Assembly (NCBI RefSeq): GCF_014489555.1 | Contig: NZ_CP060784.1 | Span: 2,976,001 to 3,040,000, forward strand | DNA length: 64,000 nucleotides | DNA from: Hymenobacter qilianensis | Lineage (GTDB): Bacteria > Bacteroidota > Bacteroidia > Cytophagales > Hymenobacteraceae | Direction of reading: 5' to 3' | Shown: one piece after another, positions 8,639-19,252 of the stretch | How the letters are laid out: every line of letters starts with the position of its first letter | Numbering within the stretch: position 1 is the stretch's first letter | Position numbers and translations under genes: made by a program | The notes under the pieces: generated by a model | Database searches by the model: none | Told to the model about the DNA's origin: nothing | Seen by the model: only the letters and a program-made list of their open reading frames with translations

Positions 8639-9742
8639 ATGCTGCACTTCTCCAAAGTAGTCCCTTTGCTGATTGGCTTGGGGCTGAGCTTGGGCGCGGC
8701 GCCCGCCGCGTGGGCACAGTCGAACGATGCCACTCCCAAGTACAGCAATGAGTTCCTCAATATTGGGGTAGGCGGTCGGGCCCTCGGCATGGGCAATACC
8801 CAGGTCAGCATTGTGCAGGATGCCACCGCTGGCTACTGGAACCCAGCCGGTCTGCTCGATCTGAAAACTAAATACGACGGTGTGCTCATGCACTCCGAGC
8901 TGTTTTCGGGCATCGTGAAGAATGACTACGCGGCCTTCGCTATGCCGCTCGATGAGAACAGCGCCATCGGGGCCAGCCTAATTCGGCTGGGCGTCGATGA
9001 TATTGCCGACACCCGCGACCTCGTGAATGAGTACGGCTACATTCAGTATGATCGAATCCGCTATTTCTCCGTGGCCGATTACGCCTTGTTGCTGTCGTAT
9101 GCGCGGCGCATTGGCGCTATCGAAGGCTTGAAACTGGGCGTCAACGCTAAGATTATCTACCGCAACGTCGGCAAATTCGCCAACGCCTATGGGTTTGGCG
9201 TTGATGCAGGCTTACAATACGAGCATCAAGGCTGGCGCCTCGGCCTGATGGCCCGCGATATTACCACCACCTTCAATGTCTGGTCTATTGATGCCGATGA
9301 GTTCAAAGGATCCGCTACTACCATCGACGAAATCCCCAGCAACAGCTCGGAAGTAACCCTGCCGCGCCTCATCCTAGGTGTGGGACGCTCAATCAAATTG
9401 CCGGGCCAGTTTACCGCCCTCGTCGCCACCGATCTGGAGATGACCACCGATGGGCAGCGCAACACGCCTATTTCTACAGGCTTAATCAGTATTGATCCGC
9501 ACGCTGGTTTGGAAATCGGCTACAACAACGTCGTGTTTCTGCGCGGCGGGGTTAGCAATTTTCAGAAGATACAGGCCTTCAGCGGCAAAGAGGAATGGAA
9601 AGCCCAGCCCAGCCTTGGCGTGGGCATAGCCACCAGTGGCCTCCGCTTGGATCTGGCATTGTCGCGGCTGGCGGTGGAGAAGCTGGGGCAGCGCTCCCAA
9701 ACCAACTCCATTATCGTTTCGCTGGGCTACGGATTTAAATAA
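8639..9742 (+). CDS. porV: PorV/PorQ-family outer-membrane protein of the type IX secretion system
   Basis: A 367-residue outer-membrane protein with a clear signal peptide (cut after AAPAAWAQ). The N-terminal YSNEFLNIGVGGRALGMGNTQVS and DATAGYWNPAGL stretches are typical of the PorV/PorQ (FadL-like barrel) family, and the sequence ends in a beta-strand with a terminal aromatic-basic pair (GYGFK). In T9SS, PorV shuttles cargo to the PorU sortase at the outer membrane. It lies directly upstream of the PorU2-like sortase gene in the same direction, which supports the assignment. The family also includes PorQ and generic PorV paralogues, so the exact member is less certain than the family. Confidence 0.85.
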   Translation: MLHFSKVVPLLIGLGLSLGAAPAAWAQSNDATPKYSNEFLNIGVGGRALGMGNTQVSIVQDATAGYWNPAGLLDLKTKYDGVLMHSELFSGIVKNDYAAFAMPLDENSAIGASLIRLGVDDIADTRDLVNEYGYIQYDRIRYFSVADYALLLSYARRIGAIEGLKLGVNAKIIYRNVGKFANAYGFGVDAGLQYEHQGWRLGLMARDITTTFNVWSIDADEFKGSATTIDEIPSNSSEVTLPRLILGVGRSIKLPGQFTALVATDLEMTTDGQRNTPISTGLISIDPHAGLEIGYNNVVFLRGGVSNFQKIQAFSGKEEWKAQPSLGVGIATSGLRLDLALSRLAVEKLGQRSQTNSIIVSLGYGFK

Positions 9743-9810
9743 GAAAGTGAATGAGTACGTGGCTTTGGGTTAGCCATTCCGCCATCCGATTATTCAGCCA
9801 TACAATTAGC

Positions 9811-12800
9811 ATGAAACAACATTACAAGTTACGCTACCTGCTGGGGGCTTTTTGGGGCTGATATTGCTACTAAGCAGCTTCCAAGCCGTCGCACAGTCAG
9901 GACCTTACGGCAACGAGTGGATAGTGCCGGGCCAGTCTTACTATAAAATCCGGGTAACGCAGGATGGTATTCACCGCCTCGACAACCAATACCTGACCCG
10001 CGCTGGCCTCAGCAACGGCACCGATCCGCGCCGCCTCCAACTCTGGCGGCGGGGCCAGGAAGTAGCCATGTATGTGGGCGGCAACCAAACCAGCCTCGAC
10101 CCCAGCACCTTCATCGAGTTTTACGGCCAGCGCAATGATGGGCGTCTGGACCGCGGCATGTATAAGAAGGCCGTTGATCAGCCGCAGCCGCTGTACAGCC
10201 TCTTCACAGATACGGCTGCTTATTTTCTGACGGTGGCCCCACAGCTACCGGCCGGCGCATGGCGGAGCCAACAGTAGCTGCCTCTGGTGGCCAGCCCTAT
10301 CACTTACAGCAGCGGCAGCGTATATTTTCTAGCGAATACTCTGATATAACAGAAGGTGTGCTTGCCTATATGCCGTGGGCTAGTGCGGGAGAAGGCTTTT
10401 TGTCGGGCCAGTTTGGTCGTAACGCAGTTAATCCAGCTGATTTTGAGGTGGATTCGCTGCAGAATGTAGCCAGCAGTGGTACGCCGCACGTAGTTGTTGG
10501 GCTGGTCGGGACTAGTCCATCCATACACATCACGCAGGTATCGGTGGTGCAGCCTGGCGGCACGGTGCGACTATTAGGTACGGTAGCTAATTACGACAGC
10601 TTTGATAGAGTGAAGGCGCAGTTTCCGCTGCTGCGCTCAGATATTGGCTCTGATGGAAAAGTAAAACTGCGGTTCGAAAACACTGGCCCCAATGATAGCC
10701 GCTTCCCCCGCGACCGGTCGCGGCTGGCTTATATAACGGTGGTCGCTCCCCGCGATAATCGCGTATTCAGCGAACGGCGCAGTACCGCCTTTAGCAATGA
10801 TTCTACTTTGCAGGGGCCCGCTACCTACGTGCTCGAAAATGTGCCCGCTACCCTGCGCGGCTACGATGTTACGGATGCCGCGGCAGTTCAACGAATTGAA
10901 GGCAATAGCACAGGCGGTGCCCAGCGCAGCTACGTGTTTCCGGCGGCGGCAGGCCGCACACGCAATCTGTTGCTGGTCGATGCCGCCCGTCCCAGGGTGC
11001 CGCTGCCGGCCCGCCTTATTCGGTTTCGCACGATTACGCCTGCCGCTTACAGTTTTCTGGTAGTTAGTCACGGTTCTTTAATGCGCCCCGTCGGGAATGT
11101 GGCAAACCCTGTGCGGGCCTACGCTAGTTACCGTGCCTCCGCGGCCGGCGGCCGCCACGATACCCTCGTGGTAACAAGTCAGCAGCTCTACGACCAGTTT
11201 CACTACGGTGAGAAATCTCCCCTCGCTATTCGACAGTTTGCGCAGTGGATGCTGACAAGCAACCGCGAGAAGTATTTGCTGCTTTTGGGTAAAGGGCTGG
11301 CCACAGCAGAAGGTGTACGCACTGCTGCCGGTTCTTTTTATCATCGGCAAGTGCCGGAAAAAGATGCTCCGGTACTGGATTTGGTGCCAACCAGTACCCG
11401 CTCGCCATCTGATATATTTTTTACGGCTGAGTGGCAGCGTAACCAATACGTAGCTCGCATTCCCACGGGGCGCGTATCGGCCCAAACGCCCCAGCAGGTC
11501 GTTAATTACCTCAACAAGCTGCGGGAGCATGAAGGCCTCGGGCCAGAACCCTGGCGCAAGAATCTGCTGCACATGGCAGGCGGTGCCAATGAAAGTGAAT
11601 TCGCTCAGTTTCAAAGTTATGTAAACGGCTATAAAGAGCGGGCCGAGAAGCCTTGCTTTGGAGGTACCGTAGTAAAAACCTACACCCGCGACACGCCGGG
11701 CGATTATCAGCGCTTTCCGATCACCATCAATATTGCGCCGGAGCTGAACGCTGGCTTAAGCCTGATAACCTACTTCGGCCACGGCTCTCCGCTAGTCTTC
11801 GACCTGAACCTGGGCGATATCAACGACCCCAGCAACAACTATAACAACCGGGGCAAGTACCCGGTCTTTATCGTTAATGGCTGTGCCGGGGGCTTCGCTT
11901 ATGGTTCTTTTACCTCTATTGGTGAAGACTGGACGCTGGCGGCTGACAAGGGCGCTATCGGATTTCTGGCTGATTCCGACTTTGGCTACGATGGTCAGCT
12001 GGATGCTTTCTGCGACCGGATGTACCAGCTGCTCTTCAATGACCCGAATTGGTATGGGAAGCCCATTGCCGTAATTCAGGCAGAAGCGAACCGGCGCTTG
12101 CAGGCAGTGTTTGGCAATAACCCGAATGGTGTTTCGCTGCTGATGAACACGACGTGGCAAGGCGACCCCGCGCTGAAGCTTTATGCCCCCGACAAGCCGG
12201 ACTTTGCCACGGCTGATTCGCGCTTGCAAATTGCCCCCCAGGCACCCGAAACCACCGTTCAGGCTTCGTCGTCCCGGTTTCAGCTGCGGGTGGGTGTCAG
12301 CAATGCCGGTAGCCTCTGCTCTGGCGGCACAAGCCTGGGTATTTCCGTAACGCGCCGCTATCCGGCTAGTGCTGCCCGGCCCGCCGAGGTGCTGCGCTTC
12401 GAGGTTCCGCAGCCCCGCCGCGATACGACCTATGTTTTTGAGCTTCCAAACACGGGTAATGTGTTCGGGGAAAACGAGTTTGTGGTGGTGTTGGATCCTG
12501 ATAATAAGGTAACTGAGCTAAGCGAGACGAATAATCAAGCGGCTATTAAGTTCAATTTCCTGCAAGGCGGCGTTACGGCCCTCAGCCCTCCCGAGTTTGC
12601 GATTGTATCCAGCCCGGCCGTACGCTTAATCGGGCAAAACAATGACCCAAAGGCCAGCTGCGCTTCTATGAAATGGAGTTGGATACGGTGCCGACGTTTA
12701 ACAGCCCATTGGTGCGCCGCACCACCGTGCAGGCTGCAGTTGCCCCAGAATGGAAGCCAACTTTGCCCCCGCGGCCGGCCGCGACAGTGTAGTATGGTAC

Positions 12801-14933
12801 TGGCGGTTGCGGTTTCAAACCAGTGGTCCTAGCGAAAACCAGGAGTGGGCCGTCAGCTCTTTCCGCCTCATAAACGGTAGCCCCGGCGGCTGGTCGCAGA
12901 GCCACCATGGGCAGTTTCGCCGCGACGGGCGCACGACCGTGGACGTCGCGGCACCTTCGGGCAAGTGGGACTTTAGCGACCAAAGTATTGGCGTGAAGCT
13001 TTCTACCCGCGGCGGAAGCACCGGCACTGGCCCTACTTTCCTCACTTCCTATGGTATTGCTCCCGAGGGAACCAGCCCGTACGTCATTAACTGTGCGCCC
13101 TCCACGCCCAATATGCTGGCGGCAGTGTTTGATGGCCTGACCCTGAAGGCCGTTCGCAACGTGCCGGGCGCATACGATTCCTGCGGCCTGAACCCTAATA
13201 TGTACTATCACTTTGCCCGCGAAGGCACGGCTGATAACCTGAATACGCCTGCCCGCCAAGCCCAGCTGCTGGCTTTGCTGACCAACCTGAAACCCGGTCA
13301 GTATGTGGCGCTGGTCTCGATGAATAAGGTAAACTTCTCTGCCTTCTCACCCGAGTTAAAAGCTGCTTTGAAGGCCCTTGGCTCTCAGCTGATTGATCAG
13401 CTGCAGGATGGTGACCCGTTCGTGTTCTTGGGACAAAAGGGTCCCGGAGCCCGGCCGGCTCAGGAGCGCACGTTTGACGCGGCTAGCACCGTGGCTCGCG
13501 CTGAGCAGATCATAACACTGGACGCTTTCCTGCGCACCCGCGCCGCCCGCGGCACGATAACTTCTACCCTGATCGGGCCGGCCAAGCAGTGGGGCACGCT
13601 CTTCCATACCGTGCGCACGGAGCCGTCCGACAGCTACACGCTTCGTCTGATTGGCATCGACAAAGACGGTAATCAGCGACAGTTGAACCCTGATGTGAAG
13701 AACCGTCAGCTGGCCTTGGCTGGGGTATCGGCGCAGGATTACCCATACCTGCAACTGGTTTTACAGATGCGCGACACGCTCAATAGGACGGCACCGCAAC
13801 TGAAGCAATGGCTAGTAACCTATGAGGGCTTACCGGAAGGAATTGTTCGCCGCGACTTAGCGGAAGCAAAGGACGCGAAAGTGTACGATGCTGCGACGTT
13901 GGCCCAACAGGCCATGACCCGCGGCGAATTGACCTTCCCTGTCTACTTCCAAAATGTGTCGTCCTTAGATTTCGGCCAGCCGCTTGTTGCCGAAATCACG
14001 GTGCGCGATGCCAGCAATAATGTGCGTACGGCCAAGATTCAATCTCTCCGCCCACTTAAAGCTGACTCGACGGCTACCTTCAACATCCGCCTCGATGTAC
14101 GCGGTTTGTTGGGGGCCATTACGGGGCAGGTAAACGTGAATCCGCGCCTGCTGCCGGAGCAGTTCTACTTTAATAATGAGTTGATACTGCCGCCTTTCAC
14201 CATAGAAGACCGCAATACGCCACCTGTGCTCGATGTGGCCTTCGATGGGCAGCATATTCTGGATGGAGACATCGTGTCGCCGATGCCCGTTATCATGGTA
14301 CAACTCAATGATGAGGATAAACTTCGCGCCGTCCGCGACCCCAGCAACTTTGATTTGTTCCTGACCAAACCCGGCGAATCTATCCCAATCAAGGTGCCGA
14401 TGACGGGCTCCGACGTACTCTTCACGACCGACGTGGAGAAGGGCATCGCTCGCGTAGAGTATCAGCCTGGCAAGCAAACGCCTCTACCAAATGGCATTTA
14501 TAAGCTGGAAGTACAAGGCCGCGACGCTACTAATCTGGCGGCCAGTACGCAGCGCTACTCTATTCGCTTCGAGGTGATTAATGAGTCTACCATCACCAAC
14601 TTTTATCCGTATCCTAATCCTATCACCAGCAAAGCCAAGTTTATCTTCATGCTTACAGGCGCCGAGTTGCCCCGCGACCTAAAAATTCAGGTGATGACGC
14701 TGACGGGCAAAGTGGTACGTGAAATAATGATGGCTGAACTCGGCCCTCTGCATATCGGCAACAACATCACCGACTATGCCTGGGACGGCACCGACGAATT
14801 TGGCGACCAGCTGGCGAACGGTACCTACCTCTACCGCGTGGTGATGGACAACCCCGGCCAGTTTGAGCGCCGCCGCACCGCCGGCGACCAAGCCTTTAAG
14901 AAGGATTGGGGCAAGCTGGTGCTACTGCGTTAG
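9811..14933 (+). CDS. PorU2-like type IX secretion sortase (C25/gingipain fold), reading frame broken at four homopolymer sites
   Basis: A large secreted protein of about 1708 residues once four one-base losses are restored (near 9847, 10238, 12655 and 12768; 5123+4 bases is divisible by three). The start at 9811 gives a signal peptide (MKQHYKLRYLLG...LLSSFQAVAQ). The N-terminal GPYGNEWIVPGQSYYKI and YRLD/QLWRRGQE segments are typical of PorU2 proteins. The C25 peptidase core has the catalytic His in TYFGHGSP (near 11780) and Cys in FIVNGCAGGF (near 11885). A CARDB-like domain, a long C-terminal part and a FlgD-like/T9SS C-terminal domain (FYPYPNPI...) follow. It probably acts with the adjacent PorV at the cell surface, cutting T9SS tails or attaching cargo. 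A real pseudogene is possible but less likely, because every lesion is a single lost base in a homopolymer. Confidence 0.8.
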
Positions 14934-14949
14934 CCTCGAATATTCAAAT

Positions 14950-14986
14950 AAAAAAGCCCTCCAGAACTTATCTGGGGGGCTTTTTT
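14950..14986. terminator. Symmetric terminator between convergent porU2 and folA
   Basis: AAAAAAGCCCTCCAGA pairs with TCTGGGGGGCTTTTTT around a four-base loop, with G-T pairing in the stem. The flanks serve both converging genes. Confidence 0.85.
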
Positions 14987-15004
14987 AGTAATATGCATTC
15001 GCAA

Positions 15005-15490
15005 TTAACGCCGGCGCAAGGTTACAAAGCTGAATGGATAGGCGTGCTTCTCGTCGGGCTCATAGCGTTCACGGGTTTCCTCGCGCCATTCGGTGTGGTT
15101 GAGGTCGGGGAAGGTAACGTCGCCCTCAAAGTCGTGGTGGACTTCGGTCAGGTAAATCGTGTCGGCTGCTGATAGTGACTGACGGTATATTTCGCCGCCG
15201 CCAATAACGAAGATATTTTCATCGTGGGTTTGTGCCAGTTCTATTGCTTCGGGCACGGAATAAGTTGTTTCTGTGCCGTCGGCTTTCCAATCGGGCTGGC
15301 GCGTAACCACAATATTCTGACGCCCCGGCAACGGCTTTCCGATTGCCTCAAACGTGCGCCGTCCCATGATAATTGGGTGGCCCAAAGTCAGGGCTTTGAA
15401 GTGTTTTAAATCCTTCGGTAAGTGCCAGATAAGCTGATTATCACGACCAATAACACCATTCTGAGCTACTGCAACTACTAAAGCAATCAT
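15005..15490 (-). CDS. folA: Dihydrofolate reductase
   Basis: A 161-residue enzyme that reduces dihydrofolate to tetrahydrofolate with NADPH. The start at the ATG 15488-15490 gives the canonical IALVVAVAQNGVIGRDNQLIWHLPKDLKHFK; the PKD acid (about residue 27) is the catalytic carboxylate, and GHPIIMGRRTFEAIGKPLPGR is the NADPH/folate region, with IFVIGGGEIYRQ later. An in-frame start at 15571 would add 27 residues not seen in the family. It converges on the PorU2-like gene, and fmt lies 116 bp upstream on the same strand. The two have related roles, since fmt uses 10-formyl-tetrahydrofolate. Confidence 0.95.
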   Translation of the reverse strand: MIALVVAVAQNGVIGRDNQLIWHLPKDLKHFKALTLGHPIIMGRRTFEAIGKPLPGRQNIVVTRQPDWKADGTETTYSVPEAIELAQTHDENIFVIGGGEIYRQSLSAADTIYLTEVHHDFEGDVTFPDLNHTEWREETRERYEPDEKHAYPFSFVTLRRR

Positions 15491-15606
15491 ATAATTCTTT
15501 TGATTAACGAGAAGTAATTTCTCCTCACTCTGCTGAGTAATGTCGTGCTGCAGCAAGCTCAGCCGGATCATACTAGCAGCTTATTTACTGGTCGAAGGGC
15601 AAACGG

Positions 15607-16563
15607 CTATTTCTGCAATGCCGACTGATTAAAACCACGCAGAAACTCCTGAATCGGCATCCGCTTTTTACCTTCTAGCTGCACATCCAATAGATCCAGC
15701 AGGCCATTGGTCGTTTGTACGCGCAAATAGGTGCGACCGTCGGAAAACCAGGTGCCTGGATACGTGGTGGTCGGGCCGGTAGAGTCCTCATCGTCGAGGG
15801 CCTGGGCGCGAAATACCTTCAGGATGCGGCCGTCGGGCAGGGTAGTGAAGGCTGTAGGGATGGGGGAGAGGCCACGCACCAGATTCACCAGCTGGGGGGC
15901 ATTTTGCTTGAAATCGAGGCGGCCGGTTTCCTTCTGAATCTTGGGCGCAGGGCGTAGCTCCCCGCTTTCCATTTGAGGTAAGCTGGGCGCGGTGCCGTCC
16001 GCAATAGCTTGCACTGTGCGCAGAGCTAGGGCCGCTCCGGCCGTTTTCAGCTTCTCATACAAGGAGCCAAAATCATCCTCGTCCGTAATCGGCACGACAT
16101 CCTGAAAAATCAGGTCGCCGGTGTCAATTTCGTGGCGCAGGAAAAAAGACGTTACGCCGGTTTGCGTTTCTCCATGAATCAGGGCCCAATTGATTGGCGC
16201 CGCTCCCCGATACTGCGGCAGCAAGGAGGCATGTATATTAATAGAGCCCATAGGAGGCATACTCCACACCGCTTGCGGCAACATCCGAAACGCCACGACA
16301 ACCTGCAAGTCAGCTTCTAACTGCTTCAGTGCAGCCTGAAACTCCAGATCTTTCAGATTCGTGGGTTGCAATACGGGCACGTTGTGCGCCTGCGCGGCTT
16401 GCTTCACTGCCGATTCGGCTAGCTGGCGTCCGCGCCCTGCTGGCTTGTCGGGAGCCGTTATGACAGCTACCACCACACAACCGGGCCAGGAAAGCAAGGC
16501 TTCCAGCGTGGGTACGGCAAATTCGGGCGTACCCATGAAGACGATGCGCAGGGGTTGAAGCAT
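15607..16563 (-). CDS. fmt: Methionyl-tRNA formyltransferase
   Basis: A 318-residue enzyme that formylates initiator Met-tRNA using 10-formyl-tetrahydrofolate. Visible features are the N-terminal LRIVFMGTPEFAVPTLEALL, the NIHASLLPQYRGAAPINWALIHGE catalytic stretch (the family's HxSLLPxxRG motif), and a C-terminal OB-like domain after about residue 205. Length and order match the family. It is followed by folA in the same direction. No peptide deformylase gene is adjacent, unlike in many other bacteria. Confidence 0.96.
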   Translation of the reverse strand: MLQPLRIVFMGTPEFAVPTLEALLSWPGCVVVAVITAPDKPAGRGRQLAESAVKQAAQAHNVPVLQPTNLKDLEFQAALKQLEADLQVVVAFRMLPQAVWSMPPMGSINIHASLLPQYRGAAPINWALIHGETQTGVTSFFLRHEIDTGDLIFQDVVPITDEDDFGSLYEKLKTAGAALALRTVQAIADGTAPSLPQMESGELRPAPKIQKETGRLDFKQNAPQLVNLVRGLSPIPTAFTTLPDGRILKVFRAQALDDEDSTGPTTTYPGTWFSDGRTYLRVQTTNGLLDLLDVQLEGKKRMPIQEFLRGFNQSALQK

Positions 16564-16574
16564 AATTGATTTCT

Positions 16575-16645
16575 CGCAGTGTTACGCAGTGAAAAAATGC
16601 AGTGTTGCGCAGTGTTCAGGTGTCAACACACTGCGTAACACTGCG
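16575..16645. repeat. Inverted and direct repeats of CGCAGTGTTACGCAGTG upstream of fmt
   Basis: CGCAGTGTTACGCAGTG at 16575-16591 is repeated as its exact complement at 16629-16645, a perfect 17-bp inverted repeat. A third, imperfect direct copy (GCAGTGTTGCGCAGTG) lies between them from about 16599. The unit is itself built of two CGCAGTG halves. It lies between the DUF1343 gene's stop and the fmt start. Confidence 0.7.
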
Positions 16646-16650
16646 GGAAA

Positions 16651-17904
16651 TTATGCCTCAGGATACAGCAAATACTTCTTGCGCATGGCCTTGTATTGAC
16701 CCAGCGCCGGCTCCCAGGTCTTACGGATTTCGGCTTCCGACTTACCCGCTATAATTTGCTGGCGCAGGGCTGCGGTACCAACCAGGCGCTCAAATCCTTT
16801 ATTAAAGAAGTTCGCTTTGTCGGTGCTTTGCTGGTAGAAGTCGAGCAGGTATTTCAGCGTAAAACCGATGTCGCCGTTGGTTTGGCGCAGGTCGAGGCCG
16901 TAGCAAAGCTTACCTTTTTGGGGAGGCGCGGTGGAGGCAGGATTGGGAGTAGGCGTGAAGCTGAACGGGCGGGTAGAAGGCTGAGTAGGCGCGCCAATCA
17001 CTTCGAAAGGCATAGCTGTGCCCCGGCCCACGCTCACATCGGTGCCCTCAAACAAGCACAGCGTCGCGTATAGATCGACTGAGTGCGCGGTGGGCAGGTT
17101 GGGCGAGGGGCGAACGGGCAGCTTATAGCGCGTGGCATGCGTGTAGCCTTCCACCGGAATCACCGTCAGGGAGCATTTTTTGCCCCCCGCCAGCCAGCCT
17201 TCCCCATTTATCATCTGAGCCAGCTCGCCCATAGTCAGGCCGTGAACCACGGGAACCGGGTTCAGACCGACGAACGTTTTGAACTGCGGCTCCAGCACCG
17301 GGCCATCTACGTAGTGGCCGTTGGGGTTGGGGCGGTCCAGCACGATTACCGTCTTGCCCTGCTCGGCAGCGGCTTCCATCACGTAGTGCAGCGTGCTGCT
17401 AAATGTATAGAACCGGGCGCCAACGTCCTGAATGTCAAATACCAATACGTCCAGATCCTTCAGCATTTCGGGGGTGGGCTTACGGGTGGCGCCGTAAAGG
17501 GAGCGCACGGGCAGGCCGCTGCGGGCATCGCGCCCATCCTTAATTGTCGCTCCATCGGCCTCTTCGCCCCGAAATCCGTGCTCGGGGGCAAAAATGGTTT
17601 TGACCTGAATGCCTTGCCGAAGCAGCGTATCTACCAGATGGGAGCGGCCCACCAGGGAGGTTTGATTTACGACCAGCCCCACGCGTTTGCCCTTCAGCAG
17701 CGGCAAGTAGCGGTTGCCCAACTCAGCGCCCATGCGCGGCTCCTCCACGATTTGCTGCGGCGCCGACTGCACTGCTACCGGCGCGACTGTCGTACTGGCT
17801 TCGGTGGTTGCGCTGGGGGGCAAAGTTGGCGTAGTTTGGGCTGCGGAGCAGTTGGCCATCAATACGCTCAAACTTAATAGGCCGGGAAGGAAGGTTGAAT
17901 ACAT
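16651..17904 (-). CDS. namZ: DUF1343 family exo-beta-N-acetylmuramidase (NamZ-like), exported
   Basis: A 417-residue exported protein. The N-terminus is a signal sequence with a possible lipidation cysteine (VLMANCSAAQT, residue 19 region), followed by a low-complexity T/A-rich linker to about residue 55. The DUF1343 core starts at GAELGNRYLPLLKGKRVGLVVNQTS and contains IFAPEHGFRGEEADGATI, VFDIQDVGARFYTF and DRPNPNGHYVDGP. The DUF1343 protein NamZ releases N-acetylmuramic acid from peptidoglycan fragments (GH171), so a role in cell-wall recycling is likely. It is divergent from the FtsX-family gene at 17953, with only 48 bp between the starts. Confidence 0.88.
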   Translation of the reverse strand: MYSTFLPGLLSLSVLMANCSAAQTTPTLPPSATTEASTTVAPVAVQSAPQQIVEEPRMGAELGNRYLPLLKGKRVGLVVNQTSLVGRSHLVDTLLRQGIQVKTIFAPEHGFRGEEADGATIKDGRDARSGLPVRSLYGATRKPTPEMLKDLDVLVFDIQDVGARFYTFSSTLHYVMEAAAEQGKTVIVLDRPNPNGHYVDGPVLEPQFKTFVGLNPVPVVHGLTMGELAQMINGEGWLAGGKKCSLTVIPVEGYTHATRYKLPVRPSPNLPTAHSVDLYATLCLFEGTDVSVGRGTAMPFEVIGAPTQPSTRPFSFTPTPNPASTAPPQKGKLCYGLDLRQTNGDIGFTLKYLLDFYQQSTDKANFFNKGFERLVGTAALRQQIIAGKSEAEIRKTWEPALGQYKAMRKKYLLYPEA

Positions 17905-17952
17905 GCGGAAATGGGGCTAGAAAACTGGACGGGTTAGAGTAGCTTTACGGCA

Positions 17953-19167
17953 GTGAATATATCGCGCTACATCTCCAGTAAGATTGACGGAGCCGACTCT
18001 GGGTCGTTTACTTCGTCGGTGACAAAAATAGCCATTATCAGCATTGCCCTCGGGCTGGCTGTGATGATTGTGTCATTTTCCATCTTGGAGGGCTTCCGAA
18101 ACGAGATCCAAAGCAAGATTTTTTCCTTTGGCGCGCACCTGCAAATCAGCAAGTACGACACCAACAACTCCCTGAACGCCGAGCCCATTAGCGGGCCGCG
18201 TCTTATTCAGACGCTGCGCCGCTCGCCGCAGGTAGATGTTATTCAGCCTTTTGCCCGCAAAACGGCTATTATCAAAACCAAGGAAGAGGTGCTGGGCATC
18301 GTGCTCAAAGGAATTGATGAGAAGACGAGCCGCTCGCCTATGCGCCAAAATCTGGTGGCCGGTGAGTTTCTGACCTTTCCCGATTCCAGCGCCAGCAACG
18401 ACGTACTGCTCTCCCGTAAAGTGGCTGATAAGCTGCGCTTGAAGGTAGGCGACGAGGCGCTGTTTTATTTTATTCAGAACCCACCCCGCGTGCGCAAATT
18501 CCAGGTGCGCGGTATCTACCAGACTGGCCTCGACGAGTTTGACGAGGTGTACATTATCGGCGATATTCGGCAAATCCGGGAGCTAAACGCTTGGCCTGAT
18601 ACCTTGGTGGGTGGGCTAGAGGTAACGCTGCGCGACTTTCAGCGCCTCGACCCCGTGTCGGATAACCTGTACGAAACGCTGCCCTACGACCTAAAGTTGG
18701 ATAAGATAACTGATCAGTATGCGCAGCTGTTTGATTGGCTGAAGCTGCTGAATAAGAACGTTGTTATTTTCCTGATCCTCATCATCTTCGTGGCTACTTT
18801 TAACATGGTGGCCACCATATTTATCATGATTCTGGAGCGCACCAACATGATTGGTGTACTCAAAGCCATTGGCGCTACCGACAACCAGATTCGGAGCATG
18901 TTTTTCTTTCGGGGCCTGAGCCTGACGTTGCGCGGCATGCTCATCGGCAACCTGATTGGTCTGGGTTTCTGTGCCGTGCAGTACTACACCCACCTCATTC
19001 CGCTCGACCCCGAGAACTACTACATGGACCGCGTGCCGATTCACTGGGACCTCACCATCATCATCGTCCTGAACGTGGCTACCTTCCTCACTTCACTCTT
19101 GGCCGTGCTCATCCCAACGTACCTGATTTCGCGCATCATGCCCGTAGCCGCTATCAAATTCGACTAA
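17953..19167 (+). CDS. FtsX/LolC-type ABC transporter permease
   Basis: A 404-residue inner-membrane permease of the MacB/FtsX family, closest in form to LolC/LolE lipoprotein-releasing subunits. One N-terminal membrane helix (TKIAIISIALGLAVMIVSFSILEGFRNEI) is followed by a periplasmic domain of about 200 residues. Three C-terminal helices follow, with FNMVATIFIMILERTNMIGVLKAIGATDNQIR, the conserved coupling region. The start is a GTG at 17953, chosen because it gives the usual short cytosolic N-terminus. No ATP-binding partner is next to it, which is common for this family in Bacteroidota. Confidence 0.88.
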   Translation: MNISRYISSKIDGADSGSFTSSVTKIAIISIALGLAVMIVSFSILEGFRNEIQSKIFSFGAHLQISKYDTNNSLNAEPISGPRLIQTLRRSPQVDVIQPFARKTAIIKTKEEVLGIVLKGIDEKTSRSPMRQNLVAGEFLTFPDSSASNDVLLSRKVADKLRLKVGDEALFYFIQNPPRVRKFQVRGIYQTGLDEFDEVYIIGDIRQIRELNAWPDTLVGGLEVTLRDFQRLDPVSDNLYETLPYDLKLDKITDQYAQLFDWLKLLNKNVVIFLILIIFVATFNMVATIFIMILERTNMIGVLKAIGATDNQIRSMFFFRGLSLTLRGMLIGNLIGLGFCAVQYYTHLIPLDPENYYMDRVPIHWDLTIIIVLNVATFLTSLLAVLIPTYLISRIMPVAAIKFD

Positions 19168-19168
19168 A

Positions 19169-19238
19169 CTAGGTATTTCATCAATAAAAAAGCCCCCTAG
19201 CAATGCGCTGGGGGCTTTTTTATTGATGAAATACCTAG
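19169..19238. terminator. Very long symmetric terminator between convergent permease and M23 genes
   Basis: CTAGGTATTTCATCAAT and its complement extend the A6GC5/G5CT6 core, giving about 29 perfectly paired bases plus a small bulge near the loop. The palindrome reaches far beyond what termination needs on one strand. Confidence 0.9.
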
Positions 19239-19252
19239 CCACAATTTCTGTA

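Noticed and set aside
9811..14933. PorU2-like gene as a true pseudogene
   Set aside because: Catalytic residues and all domains are intact and every break is a single lost base; decay would also give substitutions and longer deletions.
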